Assembly: GCA_002327725.1 (NCBI GenBank) | Contig: DCXP01000037.1 | Coordinates: 1-45,111 of the forward strand | DNA: 45,111 nt | Reading direction: 5' to 3' | Source of the DNA: Proteobacteria bacterium UBA2133 | GTDB lineage: Bacteria > Pseudomonadota > Gammaproteobacteria > Arenicellales > UBA868 | In this document: positions 26,082 to 35,087 of the stretch, piece after piece | Numbering within the stretch: the first letter of the stretch is position 1 | Layout of the letters: the number at the start of each line of letters is the position of its first letter | The notes under the pieces: generated by a model | The model's database searches: none | Told to the model about the DNA's origin: nothing | Seen by the model: only the letters and a program-made list of their open reading frames with translations | Translations under genes and position numbers: made by a program

Positions 26082-27263
26082 ATGCAATACACCAAACCTT
26101 TTCAGAAAGCCGAATACGACCGTCGGGTTGCCCAGACCAAACAGCGCATGGCGGACAAGGGGCTTGACCTCATCATCTGTCAGGACCCGGCGAACATGAA
26201 CTGGTTGACCGGGTTTGACGGCTGGTCTTTCTACACACCCCAGGCGGTTTTGCTGCACCTTGAAGCGGAAGCACCCATCTGGTTCGGCCGGCCGCAGGAT
26301 GCCAAAGCGGCTCACATTACGACTGACATCCCGCCGGAAAACATCACCACCTTTTCAGAAACGCTGATCCATCACCCCACCGGGCACCCCTACGATGACC
26401 TGGCCGCATTGATTGATGAATGGGGCTGGGGGAAGCATCGAATCGGTGTGGAACTGGATGCCCATTACTACACCGCCCGCGCGCATGCGCATCTCGTGAA
26501 GGGCCTGCCCAACGCGACGCTGTCTGATACCGAGCAGCTGGTGAACTGGGAACGCCTGGTGAAGTCCGAAGCGGAACTCGTCTATATGCGCGAGGCCGGC
26601 GAAACCGTCAGCGCGGTCATGAACCGGGCCCTTGCCAGGGTCGCGCCGGGGGTGCCCGAGTACGAGATCATCGCCGAGGTGTATCACGCGCAGGTGATGG
26701 GAGTCGGGGGCCGCTATGGGGACTATTCCAGCCTGTGTCCGCTGATCCAGGTCGGGGAGGGGACCAGTACGCCACACCTCACCTGGTCAGAACACCCGCT
26801 GCCGAATGACACCCTGGTCATGATGGAACTCGGCGGCGCCCGTCATCACTACCAGGCCCCGCTGACCCGGACGCTTTATCTGGGCAGTCCGCCGCCAGAG
26901 GTAAGCAAGCTGGCCGAGACCATTGTGGAGGGTGTCGATGCGGCTCTTCAGACCGCGCGGCCCGGCGCGACCTGCGAGGAAGTCGAGGCCGTATGGCAGA
27001 AAGTGCTTAACCGTAACGGCTATCACAAGGAGAGCCGGGTGGGTTATTCGATTGGTGTCAACTATCCGCCGGACTGGGGAGAGCGGACCGCCAGCCTGCG
27101 CCCGGGTGACAACACCGTTCTGCAAAGCGGCATGTGTTTTCATTTTCAGTCGGGCGTCTGGCTCGACACCATCGGTGCCGCGGTGTCCGAACCCTTTGTG
27201 GTGACCGAAAGCGGCGGAGAGCGCCTGTGCAGTGTGCGCCGCGAGCTGATCGTCATCAACTGA
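26082..27263 (+). CDS. doeA: Ectoine hydrolase (DoeA/EutD)-like M24 protein
   Basis: 393 aa, the member of the M24 group most like ectoine hydrolase. Shared landmarks with DoeA: NMNWLTGFDGWSFYTPQAVL in the N-terminal domain, RIGVELDAHYY, LVNWERLVKSEAEL, HLTWSEHPL, and NYPPDWGERTASLRPGD. The two Asp metal ligands are replaced (MMELGG, YQAPLTR), just as in DoeA, so metal-free hydrolysis of a cyclic amidine is predicted: ectoine to N-acetyl-diaminobutyrate. Product handling could be by the DoeB-like gene at 21073. Upstream is a C8 tract and no strong ribosome site. Substrate could be another cyclic amidine or amide. Confidence 0.85.
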   Translation: MQYTKPFQKAEYDRRVAQTKQRMADKGLDLIICQDPANMNWLTGFDGWSFYTPQAVLLHLEAEAPIWFGRPQDAKAAHITTDIPPENITTFSETLIHHPTGHPYDDLAALIDEWGWGKHRIGVELDAHYYTARAHAHLVKGLPNATLSDTEQLVNWERLVKSEAELVYMREAGETVSAVMNRALARVAPGVPEYEIIAEVYHAQVMGVGGRYGDYSSLCPLIQVGEGTSTPHLTWSEHPLPNDTLVMMELGGARHHYQAPLTRTLYLGSPPPEVSKLAETIVEGVDAALQTARPGATCEEVEAVWQKVLNRNGYHKESRVGYSIGVNYPPDWGERTASLRPGDNTVLQSGMCFHFQSGVWLDTIGAAVSEPFVVTESGGERLCSVRRELIVIN

Positions 27264-27297
27264 GCAAAATCCTCCCGGTTCTTGAGTGTCTCAGGGC

Positions 27298-28341
27298 ATG
27301 TCCCCGATCAATACCTTCGCCTCGGATAATATTTCCAGCGCCTGCCCCGAGGTAATGGACGCGCTGGCCCGCGCCAATGAGGCAAACAGTCCCTCGTACG
27401 GCGAAGATCCATGGACGCAGGGTCTTTCGGCGAACCTGGAGGAGATTTTTGAAACGCCGGTAACGGTGTTCCCGGTCACTACCGGCACAGCCGCCAACGC
27501 GCTGGCGCTTTCCACACTGACTCCGGCGTTTGGAAAAATCTTCTGCCACGAACTCGCCCATATCAATACCGATGAGTGCGGCGCACCGGAGATGTTCACC
27601 AGCGGCGCAAAACTCGTTGATATGCCGGGAACGGACGGACGCATCGGTGCACAGGCGCTGGAAGAGAGGATCTATGGTGCGGGCAACGTACATCACGCCC
27701 AGCCGTCAACGGTCAGCATCACCCAGGCCTGCGAGTCCGGCACGGTCTATCCGCTCGAGGAGATTCAGGCCATCGCCTCGGTCGCGCATGGCCACGGGCT
27801 GAGCGTGCATATGGACGGGGCCCGTTTTGCCAATGCGCTCGTTACGCTGGATGTGACGCCCGCGCAGATGACCTGGCAGGCAGGCATCGATGTGCTGTCT
27901 TTTGGCGGCACCAAGAACGGCTGTCTTGCCGCAGAGGCCGTGGTGTTCTTCAGGCCCGAACTGGTGGGTGATTTTCCGTTTCTGCGAAAACGCGCCGGCC
28001 AGTTGCTCTCAAAGAGCCGCTTTATCTCGTCACAGTTTGCAGGCTACCTGACGGGTGACACATGGCTGCGCAACGCCCGCCAGGCCAACGCGATGGCGCA
28101 GCGTTTGAGTGAAGGCCTTGCCGGCCTTGCGGGCCTTGCACTTGCGTATCCGACGCAGTCCAACGAGGTGTTTGTCAGGATGCCGGCAGCGTTGATCGAG
28201 CGGCTGTCGCAGCAGGGCATACCGGTCAACGACGAAGAACTCGATGGCAAGGCGGTGCGTTTTGTGACTGCCTGGAACACCACCGAGTCACAGGTCGATG
28301 ATCTGCTGAAGGTACTCGCGGACCATTGCGGATCCGGGTGA
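27298..28341 (+). CDS. Low-specificity threonine aldolase / beta-eliminating lyase
   Basis: 347 aa from ATG 27298 (GTG 27286 adds four residues). PLP enzyme of the LtaE family: FASDNISSACPEVM at the N-terminus, GTAANALAL, HINTDECGAPE, the Asp-containing SVHMDGARFANALV and the PLP Lys in DVLSFGGTKNGCLAAEAVVF. It splits beta-hydroxy-alpha-amino acids into glycine and an aldehyde. Ends the forward catabolic series; the ureohydrolase on the other strand converges 22 bp away. A role in cleaving a hydroxylated amino acid made by upstream enzymes is possible, as is simple threonine or glycine metabolism. Confidence 0.9.
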   Translation: MSPINTFASDNISSACPEVMDALARANEANSPSYGEDPWTQGLSANLEEIFETPVTVFPVTTGTAANALALSTLTPAFGKIFCHELAHINTDECGAPEMFTSGAKLVDMPGTDGRIGAQALEERIYGAGNVHHAQPSTVSITQACESGTVYPLEEIQAIASVAHGHGLSVHMDGARFANALVTLDVTPAQMTWQAGIDVLSFGGTKNGCLAAEAVVFFRPELVGDFPFLRKRAGQLLSKSRFISSQFAGYLTGDTWLRNARQANAMAQRLSEGLAGLAGLALAYPTQSNEVFVRMPAALIERLSQQGIPVNDEELDGKAVRFVTAWNTTESQVDDLLKVLADHCGSG

Positions 28342-28363
28342 GAGCAAACCCGTTCTTGCTGCG

Positions 28364-29317
28364 TCAGTCGTAATAGCCTGCACGTACGCAGGCGCCGATG
28401 AAGTTGCAGATCAGGCGCTCCGCGTGGGTGATGGTGATATGGCCGTGATCGTAAGAGGGCGCAATCTCTACCAGATCCATGCCCAGCACCCGGCCCTTTT
28501 TGGTGAGGCCATGAATCAACTGGCGTGTCTGCACCCAGTCGAGTCCGCCCGGTGCTTGCGCCATGACGCCCGGCATGATGGTGGGATCCAGCCCGTCAGC
28601 ATCAATGGTCAGGTAGTAGGGTCCGCCGTCGGGGATCCGGTCGAGCACCGCCAGCATGCCGATCTCATGCATCTCGTATGCGGTGATGATGTCGGCACCG
28701 TATTCCCGCGCGTCATTGACTTCTTCCTTGCGGGCGCTGCCGGTGGCGCGGATACCGATCTGTACGATGGGGCCGAACCAGTCCATCTCTGAGGCGCGCC
28801 GTATCGGACTCGAGTAGCCTTCACCGACACCGTTGACATCGTCCCGCCAGTCGATATGGGCATCGACATGCACCAGGGTGATGGTCTCGTCGCGCTCCAG
28901 CGCACGCATCACGGGAATCGGGATACCGTGATCGCCGCCCAGGGTGATGAGGGTGGCGCCGCTGGCGAGAATCTTCCGGGCCGCTGTTTCCGCACGACGG
29001 TAATGTTCCTGATGATCGTTGAGATCAGCCGTGACATTTCCGCAGTCCACCACTTTAATGTCGCGCCCATCGAGCAGATAGCCGCCGAGATCCCAGTCGT
29101 AACTGGTCAGCGTGTAGGGGACATAACTCGGGCCCTGCCGGATGGCATCAGGCGCAAGACTCTGGTCGTTTGCCATCTCGTGGGGCCGGTAAGGCAGTCC
29201 GTAAGGAACGCCAAGGATCGCAATATCGGCGTCGAGCTGATCGAGATCCAGGGCCAGCGGAAAGTCGAGCAGGGTTCTTGAGGGCACCCGCGGTGCCTGG
29301 GTCAGGGCTGTGGTCAT
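28364..29317 (-). CDS. Agmatinase/guanidino-acid ureohydrolase
   Basis: 317 aa. Canonical ureohydrolase metal motifs: GGDHGIPIPV, VDAHIDWRD and TIDADGLDPTIMPGV, with final DLVEIAPSYD. Such enzymes release urea from agmatine, guanidinobutyrate or guanidinopropionate. The N-terminal IAILGVPYGLPY, where many relatives have GVPxD, indicates a divergent substrate pocket. It is the second ureohydrolase of the window, with only motif-level similarity to the one at 4715. Followed on the same strand by nothing but the convergent aldolase; the Tas-type reductase lies 36 bp upstream, so the two form a small operon. Confidence 0.9.
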   Translation of the reverse strand: MTTALTQAPRVPSRTLLDFPLALDLDQLDADIAILGVPYGLPYRPHEMANDQSLAPDAIRQGPSYVPYTLTSYDWDLGGYLLDGRDIKVVDCGNVTADLNDHQEHYRRAETAARKILASGATLITLGGDHGIPIPVMRALERDETITLVHVDAHIDWRDDVNGVGEGYSSPIRRASEMDWFGPIVQIGIRATGSARKEEVNDAREYGADIITAYEMHEIGMLAVLDRIPDGGPYYLTIDADGLDPTIMPGVMAQAPGGLDWVQTRQLIHGLTKKGRVLGMDLVEIAPSYDHGHITITHAERLICNFIGACVRAGYYD

Positions 29318-29353
29318 GTGTGTATGGTCCGTGGTTTACCTCGGGCTGTGGAT

Positions 29354-30388
29354 TTACGGCGCAGGCACCAGGTACCGGCGATGCAGTGACGCAAGGCGAG
29401 CCTGCAGGTCCTCGTCAATCTTAAAGTCCATGGCTTCAAGCGCGCGGTCGAGGTGCCATATCTCGGTGGCGCCGACAATTGATGCGGTCAAAAAAGGGCG
29501 GCTCAGGACAAAAGCGTGGGCGAGCACCTCGGGGCTCGTTCCGAGTTCAGTCGCAAGGCCCACATAAGCGCGGGTGGCAGATATTGCCTGCTCGTCAAAA
29601 TAGCGTGTGTTGGACGGCCACAGGGTATTGCGTGCACCGGGCGGATGAGCATCATCGAGGTATTTCCCGGTCAGCACTCCGGCTGCAACCGGGGCATAGG
29701 CAAGCAGGCCGACACGCTCACGCAAGGCAATCTCTGCAAGCGCAAATTCAAACTTGCGGTTGAGCAGGTTGTAGGCATTCTGGATGCTGGCCGGTCGACT
29801 GACCCCTGCCGCATCGGCGCGAGCGACAAAATCCATGGTGCCCCAGGCACTTTCGTTTGATACCCCCCAGGCGCGGATCTTGCCGGCCTGAATCAGTTCA
29901 TCGAGCGCGGCCAGGGTTTCTGCCCGGTCTGCTCCGGTATCTTCGATCTCCCCGGTCTGCCCGAGGTTTTTGAAATCGGTCCAGCCGCGGTCCGGCCAGT
30001 GCAACTGGTAGAGATCCAGGTAATCGGTGCGCAGCCGTTTGAGACTGTCTGCACACGCGGTGTGGATCGTCTCCCGGGTGAAGCGGCAGTCACCGCCGCG
30101 GATATGCTGGTGTCCCGGCCCGCAGACCTTGCTGGCAAGAACCATCTGGTTGCGGCACTGGCGCTCGCGGAGCCATTCGCCGATGATGATTTCGGTGTGC
30201 CCGTAGGTCTCGGGACGTACATCAACGGGATACATCTCGGCCGTGTCAAGAAAATTGATTCCGTGGGCGAGGGCGTGGTCCATCTGCGCAAATCCCTCTT
30301 CCCGGGTGTTCTGCTCGCCCCAGGTCATGGTGCCGAGGCAGATAACCGAGACATCTATGCCCGTGTCACCCAGAGGTCGATAGTGCAT
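29354..30388 (-). CDS. tas: Tas-type aldo/keto reductase
   Basis: 344 aa from ATG 30388 (open frame extends to 30493 but the family start MHYRPLGDTG is here). Strong overall match to E. coli Tas: LGTMTWGEQN, NFLDTAEMYPVDVRPETYG, SLKRLRTDYLDLYQLHWPDR, IQNAYNLLNRKFE and the ending RYLVPAP. AKR catalytic residues Asp and Tyr in DTAEMY, Lys in LASKV and His in LHW are present. An NADPH-dependent carbonyl reductase of unknown natural substrate. It starts the minus-strand pair with the ureohydrolase and is divergent from the chimera at 30460. Confidence 0.93.
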   Translation of the reverse strand: MHYRPLGDTGIDVSVICLGTMTWGEQNTREEGFAQMDHALAHGINFLDTAEMYPVDVRPETYGHTEIIIGEWLRERQCRNQMVLASKVCGPGHQHIRGGDCRFTRETIHTACADSLKRLRTDYLDLYQLHWPDRGWTDFKNLGQTGEIEDTGADRAETLAALDELIQAGKIRAWGVSNESAWGTMDFVARADAAGVSRPASIQNAYNLLNRKFEFALAEIALRERVGLLAYAPVAAGVLTGKYLDDAHPPGARNTLWPSNTRYFDEQAISATRAYVGLATELGTSPEVLAHAFVLSRPFLTASIVGATEIWHLDRALEAMDFKIDEDLQARLASLHRRYLVPAP

Positions 30389-30459
30389 CGTATGGAGTTC
30401 CTGAAACCTAGGCCGAACCGAAACCGCTGCAAGTATGTAACATAAGCACTTCAAAACCA

Positions 30460-30825
30460 ATGTCCCAGGCATGGCCCGAAGGTCTGGCGACACAACCGAG
30501 TTGCCTTTTGGAAAAACAGATTGCCGAGTACCAGGATCTGGGCGCGACAGGGGTCCGCCAGTGCGTCAGCGCGCGCTGGCTGGCGGAACTATCCCGCGCG
30601 ATTGAGGAGGATATCCGTTTACCCGGCCTTGCTGATCTGCCGATTCTCGCGCAGGCGCTCGCCGCATGCACATCAGCGGGCCTCGAGTGTTCAGTATTCA
30701 GCGAGGTTAAGCCCAACCCCACCGGCACCAATGTGGAGCAGGGCGTTGGCGCTTTCAAGGACGGTGCTCATGACGGCGTGATTGCCTTTGGTGGCGGAAG
30801 TGCGCCGCCCATGTCGCTCAGTTAG
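30460..30825 (+). pseudogene. Chimeric remnant: PhyH-like N-terminus joined to an iron-containing alcohol dehydrogenase fragment
   Basis: A 121-codon ORF built of two unrelated pieces. Residues about 15-52 (LEKQIAEYQDLGATGVR, then ARWLAELSRAIEEDI) read as the start of a phytanoyl-CoA dioxygenase-family enzyme. Residues about 65-115 (SEVKPNPTGTNVEQGV, then HDGVIAFGGGSA) are the nucleotide-binding stretch of an iron-containing alcohol dehydrogenase (usual GGGS-D). After GGGSA the frame leaves the family (PPMSLS, stop), so the domain is cut. No catalytic half of either enzyme remains. It is a second PhyH fusion like the one at 5756. The 220 bp that follow (30826-31045) show no gene. Confidence 0.65.
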
Positions 30826-31045
30826 ATTACATATAATAAGTACGGTATTATGTCTTTGCAGACGCAGGGCAGAGGAGCCGTGACGGTTGACTCCTTAACC
30901 ACGGTGTACAGCAGCGCTGAACCAAACCTGCCGGCAGGAGTATCCAATTCAGGACAGACGAATTAACCCAATATCATGCGCCCAGTATCGATGCCGCCGG
31001 TAAACGCGCTCTGGGAGTGGCTTATTGCCCAGGCCGAAGAGATCG

Positions 31046-31945
31046 ATGCGTAGCGCTGGAAAAACCAATAAACCCGACCGCTCACCGTTGCCACGCTGGC
31101 CTGTATATCGACATGTAATCTTTGACTGCGATTCGACCCTGACCGCAATTGAAGGCATTGACGAGCTGGCAAATCATCCGGATTCCCAGCGCCAGGTCGC
31201 GGACCTCACCCGCTCTGCCATGGACGGGGAGGTCAACCTGGAGGCAGTCTATGGAGAGCGCCTTGAAATCCTGCAGCCCACGCGGGGCGCGGTGCGGGCG
31301 CTTCGATCGCGTTATCGAAAGCACGTAGTTGAAGACGCGGCAGCGCTCATTCAGGCACTGCAGGCTCTTGGCCACGAAGTCTACATTGTGAGCGGTGGCC
31401 TTTTCGATCCGGTCCGCGAGTTTGGGTTGCACCTCGGCATAGCCCCCGAGCACATCCGGGCGGTCGAGGTCGAATACGACACGCTTTCCGGAAATTGGTG
31501 GCAGGGCCAGGGTCCGTGGCACGAAGCGTACCTCGCGGTGCAGCACTCGGTTCTGACCGAGAGCGACGGCAAGGCCCGGGTTATCCGTGAACTGCTCCAG
31601 AATCAAACCGGGCGTTCGTTGCTCGTGGGTGACGGGGTGAGCGACCTTCTGGCGAGCCGCGAAGTGGATTTTTTCGCGGGTTTCGGTGGGGTGGTCTGCC
31701 GGGACCGGGTCGCCTCTGAGTCGAAAGTCTTTATCCAAAGTCAAAGCATTGCCCCGGTGCTGTTGCTGGCTGCCGGTCCGGCGGCCCTGGAGTATTCAGA
31801 CGACCCAGTTGTCCAGGGTCTGGTCGAGAAAGCCCTTGCCTTGACCTCATCGTCTGCATTGCACTGGAACGAAGTTCAACTCGCCGAGAAATTCGAATCC
31901 TGTTTTGGCACTCCAGCGAAAACAGGTTCAGAGCGCAAGCTGTGA
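31046..31945 (+). CDS. serB: HAD-family phosphoserine phosphatase
   Basis: 299 aa from ATG 31046 (a TTG at 31025 adds seven residues). HAD motifs: nucleophile segment FDCDSTLTAIEGIDELA, motif II VSGG (SGGLFDPV), the Lys of SDGKARVI, and motif III VGDGVSDLLA. The cap region between motifs I and II is the small helical cap of SerB. It removes phosphate from O-phospho-L-serine in the last step of serine synthesis. It lies 52 bp before serA, so the two make a serine-biosynthesis pair. An extension of about 70 residues after the HAD core (AGPAALEYSDDPVVQGLVEK) is unusual and of unknown use. Confidence 0.88.
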   Translation: MRSAGKTNKPDRSPLPRWPVYRHVIFDCDSTLTAIEGIDELANHPDSQRQVADLTRSAMDGEVNLEAVYGERLEILQPTRGAVRALRSRYRKHVVEDAAALIQALQALGHEVYIVSGGLFDPVREFGLHLGIAPEHIRAVEVEYDTLSGNWWQGQGPWHEAYLAVQHSVLTESDGKARVIRELLQNQTGRSLLVGDGVSDLLASREVDFFAGFGGVVCRDRVASESKVFIQSQSIAPVLLLAAGPAALEYSDDPVVQGLVEKALALTSSSALHWNEVQLAEKFESCFGTPAKTGSERKL

Positions 31946-31997
31946 TGAGTCGCTCATTAAGTCATTTTTTAACTAGAACGATGAAAGGAGTCAGTGA

Positions 31998-33584
31998 ATG
32001 TTGCGGATTTTGGTAGCGGACAAACTCGGGTCGGCTGGTCTACAGCAGCTCGAAAAAGAATCAGATGTGACCGTCGACGTCAGGACCGGATTGTCCAAGA
32101 CCGAGCTTTGCGCTGTTATCCCGGCATACGATGCGCTGCTGGTTCGCAGCAGCACCCAGGTCGACGCAGACCTTCTTGCAGTCGCCGAGAAACTTCGGGT
32201 GATCGGTCGGGCCGGCATGGGCGTCGATAATATCGATGTTAGCGCAGCCACAGGGCGCGGCATCCTGGTGATGAATACCCCTGGGGTTAACAGTATTGCG
32301 ACCGCCGAGCACACCATCTTGCTGATGCTCGCTGCGGCTCGTCACACCGCTGAGGCGCACCAGTCGGTGCACCAGGGCGAGTGGCGGCGATCCGACTTTA
32401 CCGGGGTCCAGCTCTACCGAAAGGTCCTCGGCTTAATCGGCTTCGGCCGCATCGCCCGTCACGTGGCAAAACGGGCCAGAACCTTTGACATGGAAGTCGT
32501 GGCGTTTGATCCCTACGTTTCCGAGGAGGTCGGACAGGAGATGGACGTCCTGCTGGTTGATCTGGACGAACTTCTGTCCCAGGCAGATTTCATCTCTTTG
32601 CATGCCAGCCTGTCAGCAGAAACTTCGCATATCCTGAATATGGAAACTCTGGCCAAGACCAAGGAAGGGGTCATCATTATTAACCCCTCGCGCGGCCAAC
32701 TTATCGACGAACCGGCACTCGCTGATGCGCTGGCTTCAGGGCAGGTCCGAGCGGCCGCGATCGATGTCTACGACGAAGAACCCCCAGGGGCTGATCATCC
32801 TCTCATCGGGTTGAAAAACGTACTCCATACTCCGCACCTTGGGGCCAGTACCGAGGAAGCGCAGCGCGATGTATCGATCCAGATTGTCGAGCAGGTGGTG
32901 GATGCGCTGCGTAACGATGACTTCCGAAACAGCGTCAACATGCCCTTCCCGGTCGGACCGGAATACGCCTCGATTCTGCCGTACCTGCAGCTCGGAGAGA
33001 AGATCGGTGCGCTGCAGTTTCACATGGCGGATGCCCCGATCCGGGCCCTTGAACTGGAACTTTTGGGTGATACGGCAACCGAATTCGCCAAACCCATTGC
33101 CACCGGTGTGCTCAAAGGGTTGATGATGAACATCATTGCCGAGCCGGTGAATTACATCAATGCTCCAATGCTGGCCCAGGAACATGGGATTGGTATCTCC
33201 CAGGTTAAGGGGCTTGGCAGTAGCGAGTTTGCGAACGCCATCTCATGCCGGGCCCGCTGGGCGGACGACAGCCGGGTTATCATCGGCTCGGTTTTTGACG
33301 GCGAGCACCCGCGGATCGTTCAGGTCGGCGAATATCACCTGGATGTTGATCCAAGCGGTACGCTGCTGGTGATGAAAAACAACGATGTACCGGGGGTCAT
33401 CGGACAGGTCGGCACACTGCTCGGGGACTATGGGGTCAATATCGGTGAGTGGCGTCTGGGTCGGGTCCGCAAAGGGGAGGACGCATTGTCGTTCATCAAT
33501 CTCGACAACGAACCCTCGAAAGAGGCGATTACAGCGCTCGAAAAGGTGCCAGCCGTCAAGAAACTGAAAGTGATTGCGCTGTAG
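31998..33584 (+). CDS. serA: D-3-phosphoglycerate dehydrogenase, long form with ACT domain
   Basis: 528 aa, the long SerA type. ATG at 31998 after AAAGGAG. Catalytic domain with VIGRAGMGVDNID, NAD motif LGLIGFGRIARHVAKRA (about 145-160), active-site Arg in NPSRGQLIDE, Glu in VYDEEPP and His in HTPHLGAS. Then an allosteric-substrate-binding domain and a C-terminal ACT domain (LLVMKNNDVPGVIGQVGTLL) that in relatives senses L-serine. First committed step of serine synthesis: 3-phosphoglycerate to 3-phosphohydroxypyruvate. Co-directional with serB. Confidence 0.97.
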   Translation: MLRILVADKLGSAGLQQLEKESDVTVDVRTGLSKTELCAVIPAYDALLVRSSTQVDADLLAVAEKLRVIGRAGMGVDNIDVSAATGRGILVMNTPGVNSIATAEHTILLMLAAARHTAEAHQSVHQGEWRRSDFTGVQLYRKVLGLIGFGRIARHVAKRARTFDMEVVAFDPYVSEEVGQEMDVLLVDLDELLSQADFISLHASLSAETSHILNMETLAKTKEGVIIINPSRGQLIDEPALADALASGQVRAAAIDVYDEEPPGADHPLIGLKNVLHTPHLGASTEEAQRDVSIQIVEQVVDALRNDDFRNSVNMPFPVGPEYASILPYLQLGEKIGALQFHMADAPIRALELELLGDTATEFAKPIATGVLKGLMMNIIAEPVNYINAPMLAQEHGIGISQVKGLGSSEFANAISCRARWADDSRVIIGSVFDGEHPRIVQVGEYHLDVDPSGTLLVMKNNDVPGVIGQVGTLLGDYGVNIGEWRLGRVRKGEDALSFINLDNEPSKEAITALEKVPAVKKLKVIAL

Positions 33585-33756
33585 CGGCGCAACCGGGTTT
33601 CTTCGAGTTCCGTTAGGGGTTTGTTTTCAGGCATACCCATCCCGCGCGTATGTGACTGATCATGACTCAAAAGATTCACGCGCGGCTTCGGTACCAGCGC
33701 CAGCAACTGCCTCGACCCCGCACGTGTAAGTCGAGGCTCGTGGCACCTTCCTCCGC

Positions 33757-34800
33757 TCAGCCCTCGGCGACCCGCTCGATGAGTCGCACGGTCTCCTCCC
33801 ACCCCAGGCACGCGTCCGTGATGCTCTGCCCGTAGGTGGTGGGTTGCTCCTGCCGGCCAGCCACCAAGTGGCTCTCCAGCATCAGCCCGACGAGTCGTTC
33901 CTGCCCGCTGCGGCGCTGCATGAGAACCGACTCCGCGCACTCCGCCTGGCACGCCGGATCCTTGCCGCTGTTACCGTGGCTGCAGTCTACGACGATCCCC
34001 GCATCGAGACCGCGCACAGCGAGGGCATCGGCCGCAGCCGCCACTGAGGCCGCGTCGTAGTTCGGTCGCAGCCCGCCGCGAAGCACGAGATGGGCGTCGC
34101 TGTTTCCCCTGGTCTCGAAGAGCGTAGGTGCCCCCTCGTTGGTCAGCGAGGGAAAATGATGGCTGTCCCGAGCTGCGACCATCGCGTCGATGGCGACATC
34201 TACGTTTCCGTCGGTTCGGTTCTTGATCCCTACCGGCATCGAAAGACCGGAGGCGAGCTGCCGATGCACCTGGCTCTCCACAGTGCGGGCCCCGATGGCC
34301 CCCCAACTGATGAAATCTGAATAATATTGCCCAAAGGTGGTGTCGAGGAACTCACTCGCGGCCGGGAGATCCCGCTGCGCGATCTCGGCCAGCAACTGCC
34401 GTGCACCGCGCAACCCGGCGTTTACCTCGAAACTATCATCCAGGCGAGGGTCGTTGATGTATCCCTTCCAGCCCACCGTGGTACGGGGCTTTTCGAAATA
34501 GACCCGCATCACCACCAGCACCCGGTTGGAAACGGACTTCGCCACGGGAAACAGCCGGTCCGCGTACTCATTCGCGGCATCGGGGTCGTGAATCGAGCAG
34601 GGCCCAACGATCAACAGCCATCGCTGGTCGTGTCCGTGCACGATCTCTGCGATCTGCCTGCGCGCCTCGCGTATCCCCGCAGCAGCATCAGCAGACACGG
34701 GGATTTCCTCTTCGAGGATACAGGGTGCGATCAGCGGCCGGCTGTGCCGAATGCGCAGGTCGCCGGTTTCGCTCAAAAGCGCCTCTCCCCAGCTCGGCAC
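33757..34800 (-). CDS. aroG: 3-deoxy-7-phosphoheptulonate (DAHP) synthase, class I
   Basis: 347 aa with GTG start at 34800; E. coli AroF/G/H are 348-356 aa. Typical motifs: LLIVGPCSIHDPDAANEYA, VMRVYFEKPRTTVGWKGYIN, LAAxSEFLDT-type PAASEFLDTTFGQYYSDFIS, SMPVGIKNRTDGN, IVVDCSHGNSGKDP and MLESHLVAGRQ. Metal ligands (Cys of GPCSIHD, His of DCSHGN, Glu of MLESH, Asp of ITDAC) are all there. First step of the shikimate pathway. Convergent to serA with 172 bp between (33585-33756), in which no gene is seen. GC content looks higher than in its neighbours. Confidence 0.95.
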   Translation of the reverse strand: MPSWGEALLSETGDLRIRHSRPLIAPCILEEEIPVSADAAAGIREARRQIAEIVHGHDQRWLLIVGPCSIHDPDAANEYADRLFPVAKSVSNRVLVVMRVYFEKPRTTVGWKGYINDPRLDDSFEVNAGLRGARQLLAEIAQRDLPAASEFLDTTFGQYYSDFISWGAIGARTVESQVHRQLASGLSMPVGIKNRTDGNVDVAIDAMVAARDSHHFPSLTNEGAPTLFETRGNSDAHLVLRGGLRPNYDAASVAAAADALAVRGLDAGIVVDCSHGNSGKDPACQAECAESVLMQRRSGQERLVGLMLESHLVAGRQEQPTTYGQSITDACLGWEETVRLIERVAEG

Positions 34801-34831
34801 ATCGCTGAGTTCGGTCGTTCCCGTCCAGTTT

Positions 34832-34921
34832 TCATTTTCGCGGCATGTAGGCGCCCTTGGCGATCATCGTGAGCGCGGCGAGAGCGATCACGCCGTTCGC
34901 CAGCCCGGGGATGACGAACAT
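34832..34921 (-). other. Small transmembrane ORF or permease C-terminal remnant
   Basis: A 29-codon frame ending 31 bp upstream of the DAHP synthase start, encoding MFVIPGLANGVIALAALTMI and then AKGAYMPRK: one membrane helix with a positively charged tail. The same frame stays open several codons further upstream. No ribosome site. Probably the tail of a lost membrane protein; no family recognised. Confidence 0.3.
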
Positions 34922-35087
34922 ATAAAAGGAAGAATAAACGCCTTTTATGTTGCAGTCTATCGATGGGTTACAGGTCCCGGCAATCGCAATTGATTCTCAA
35001 GTGAATGCGGTACCATCCCGATGATCGCGATATGAACCGGCAGCCCGGTTTATATATCATACCGGCAGGGCAAGGGAGTTTTTCGTC

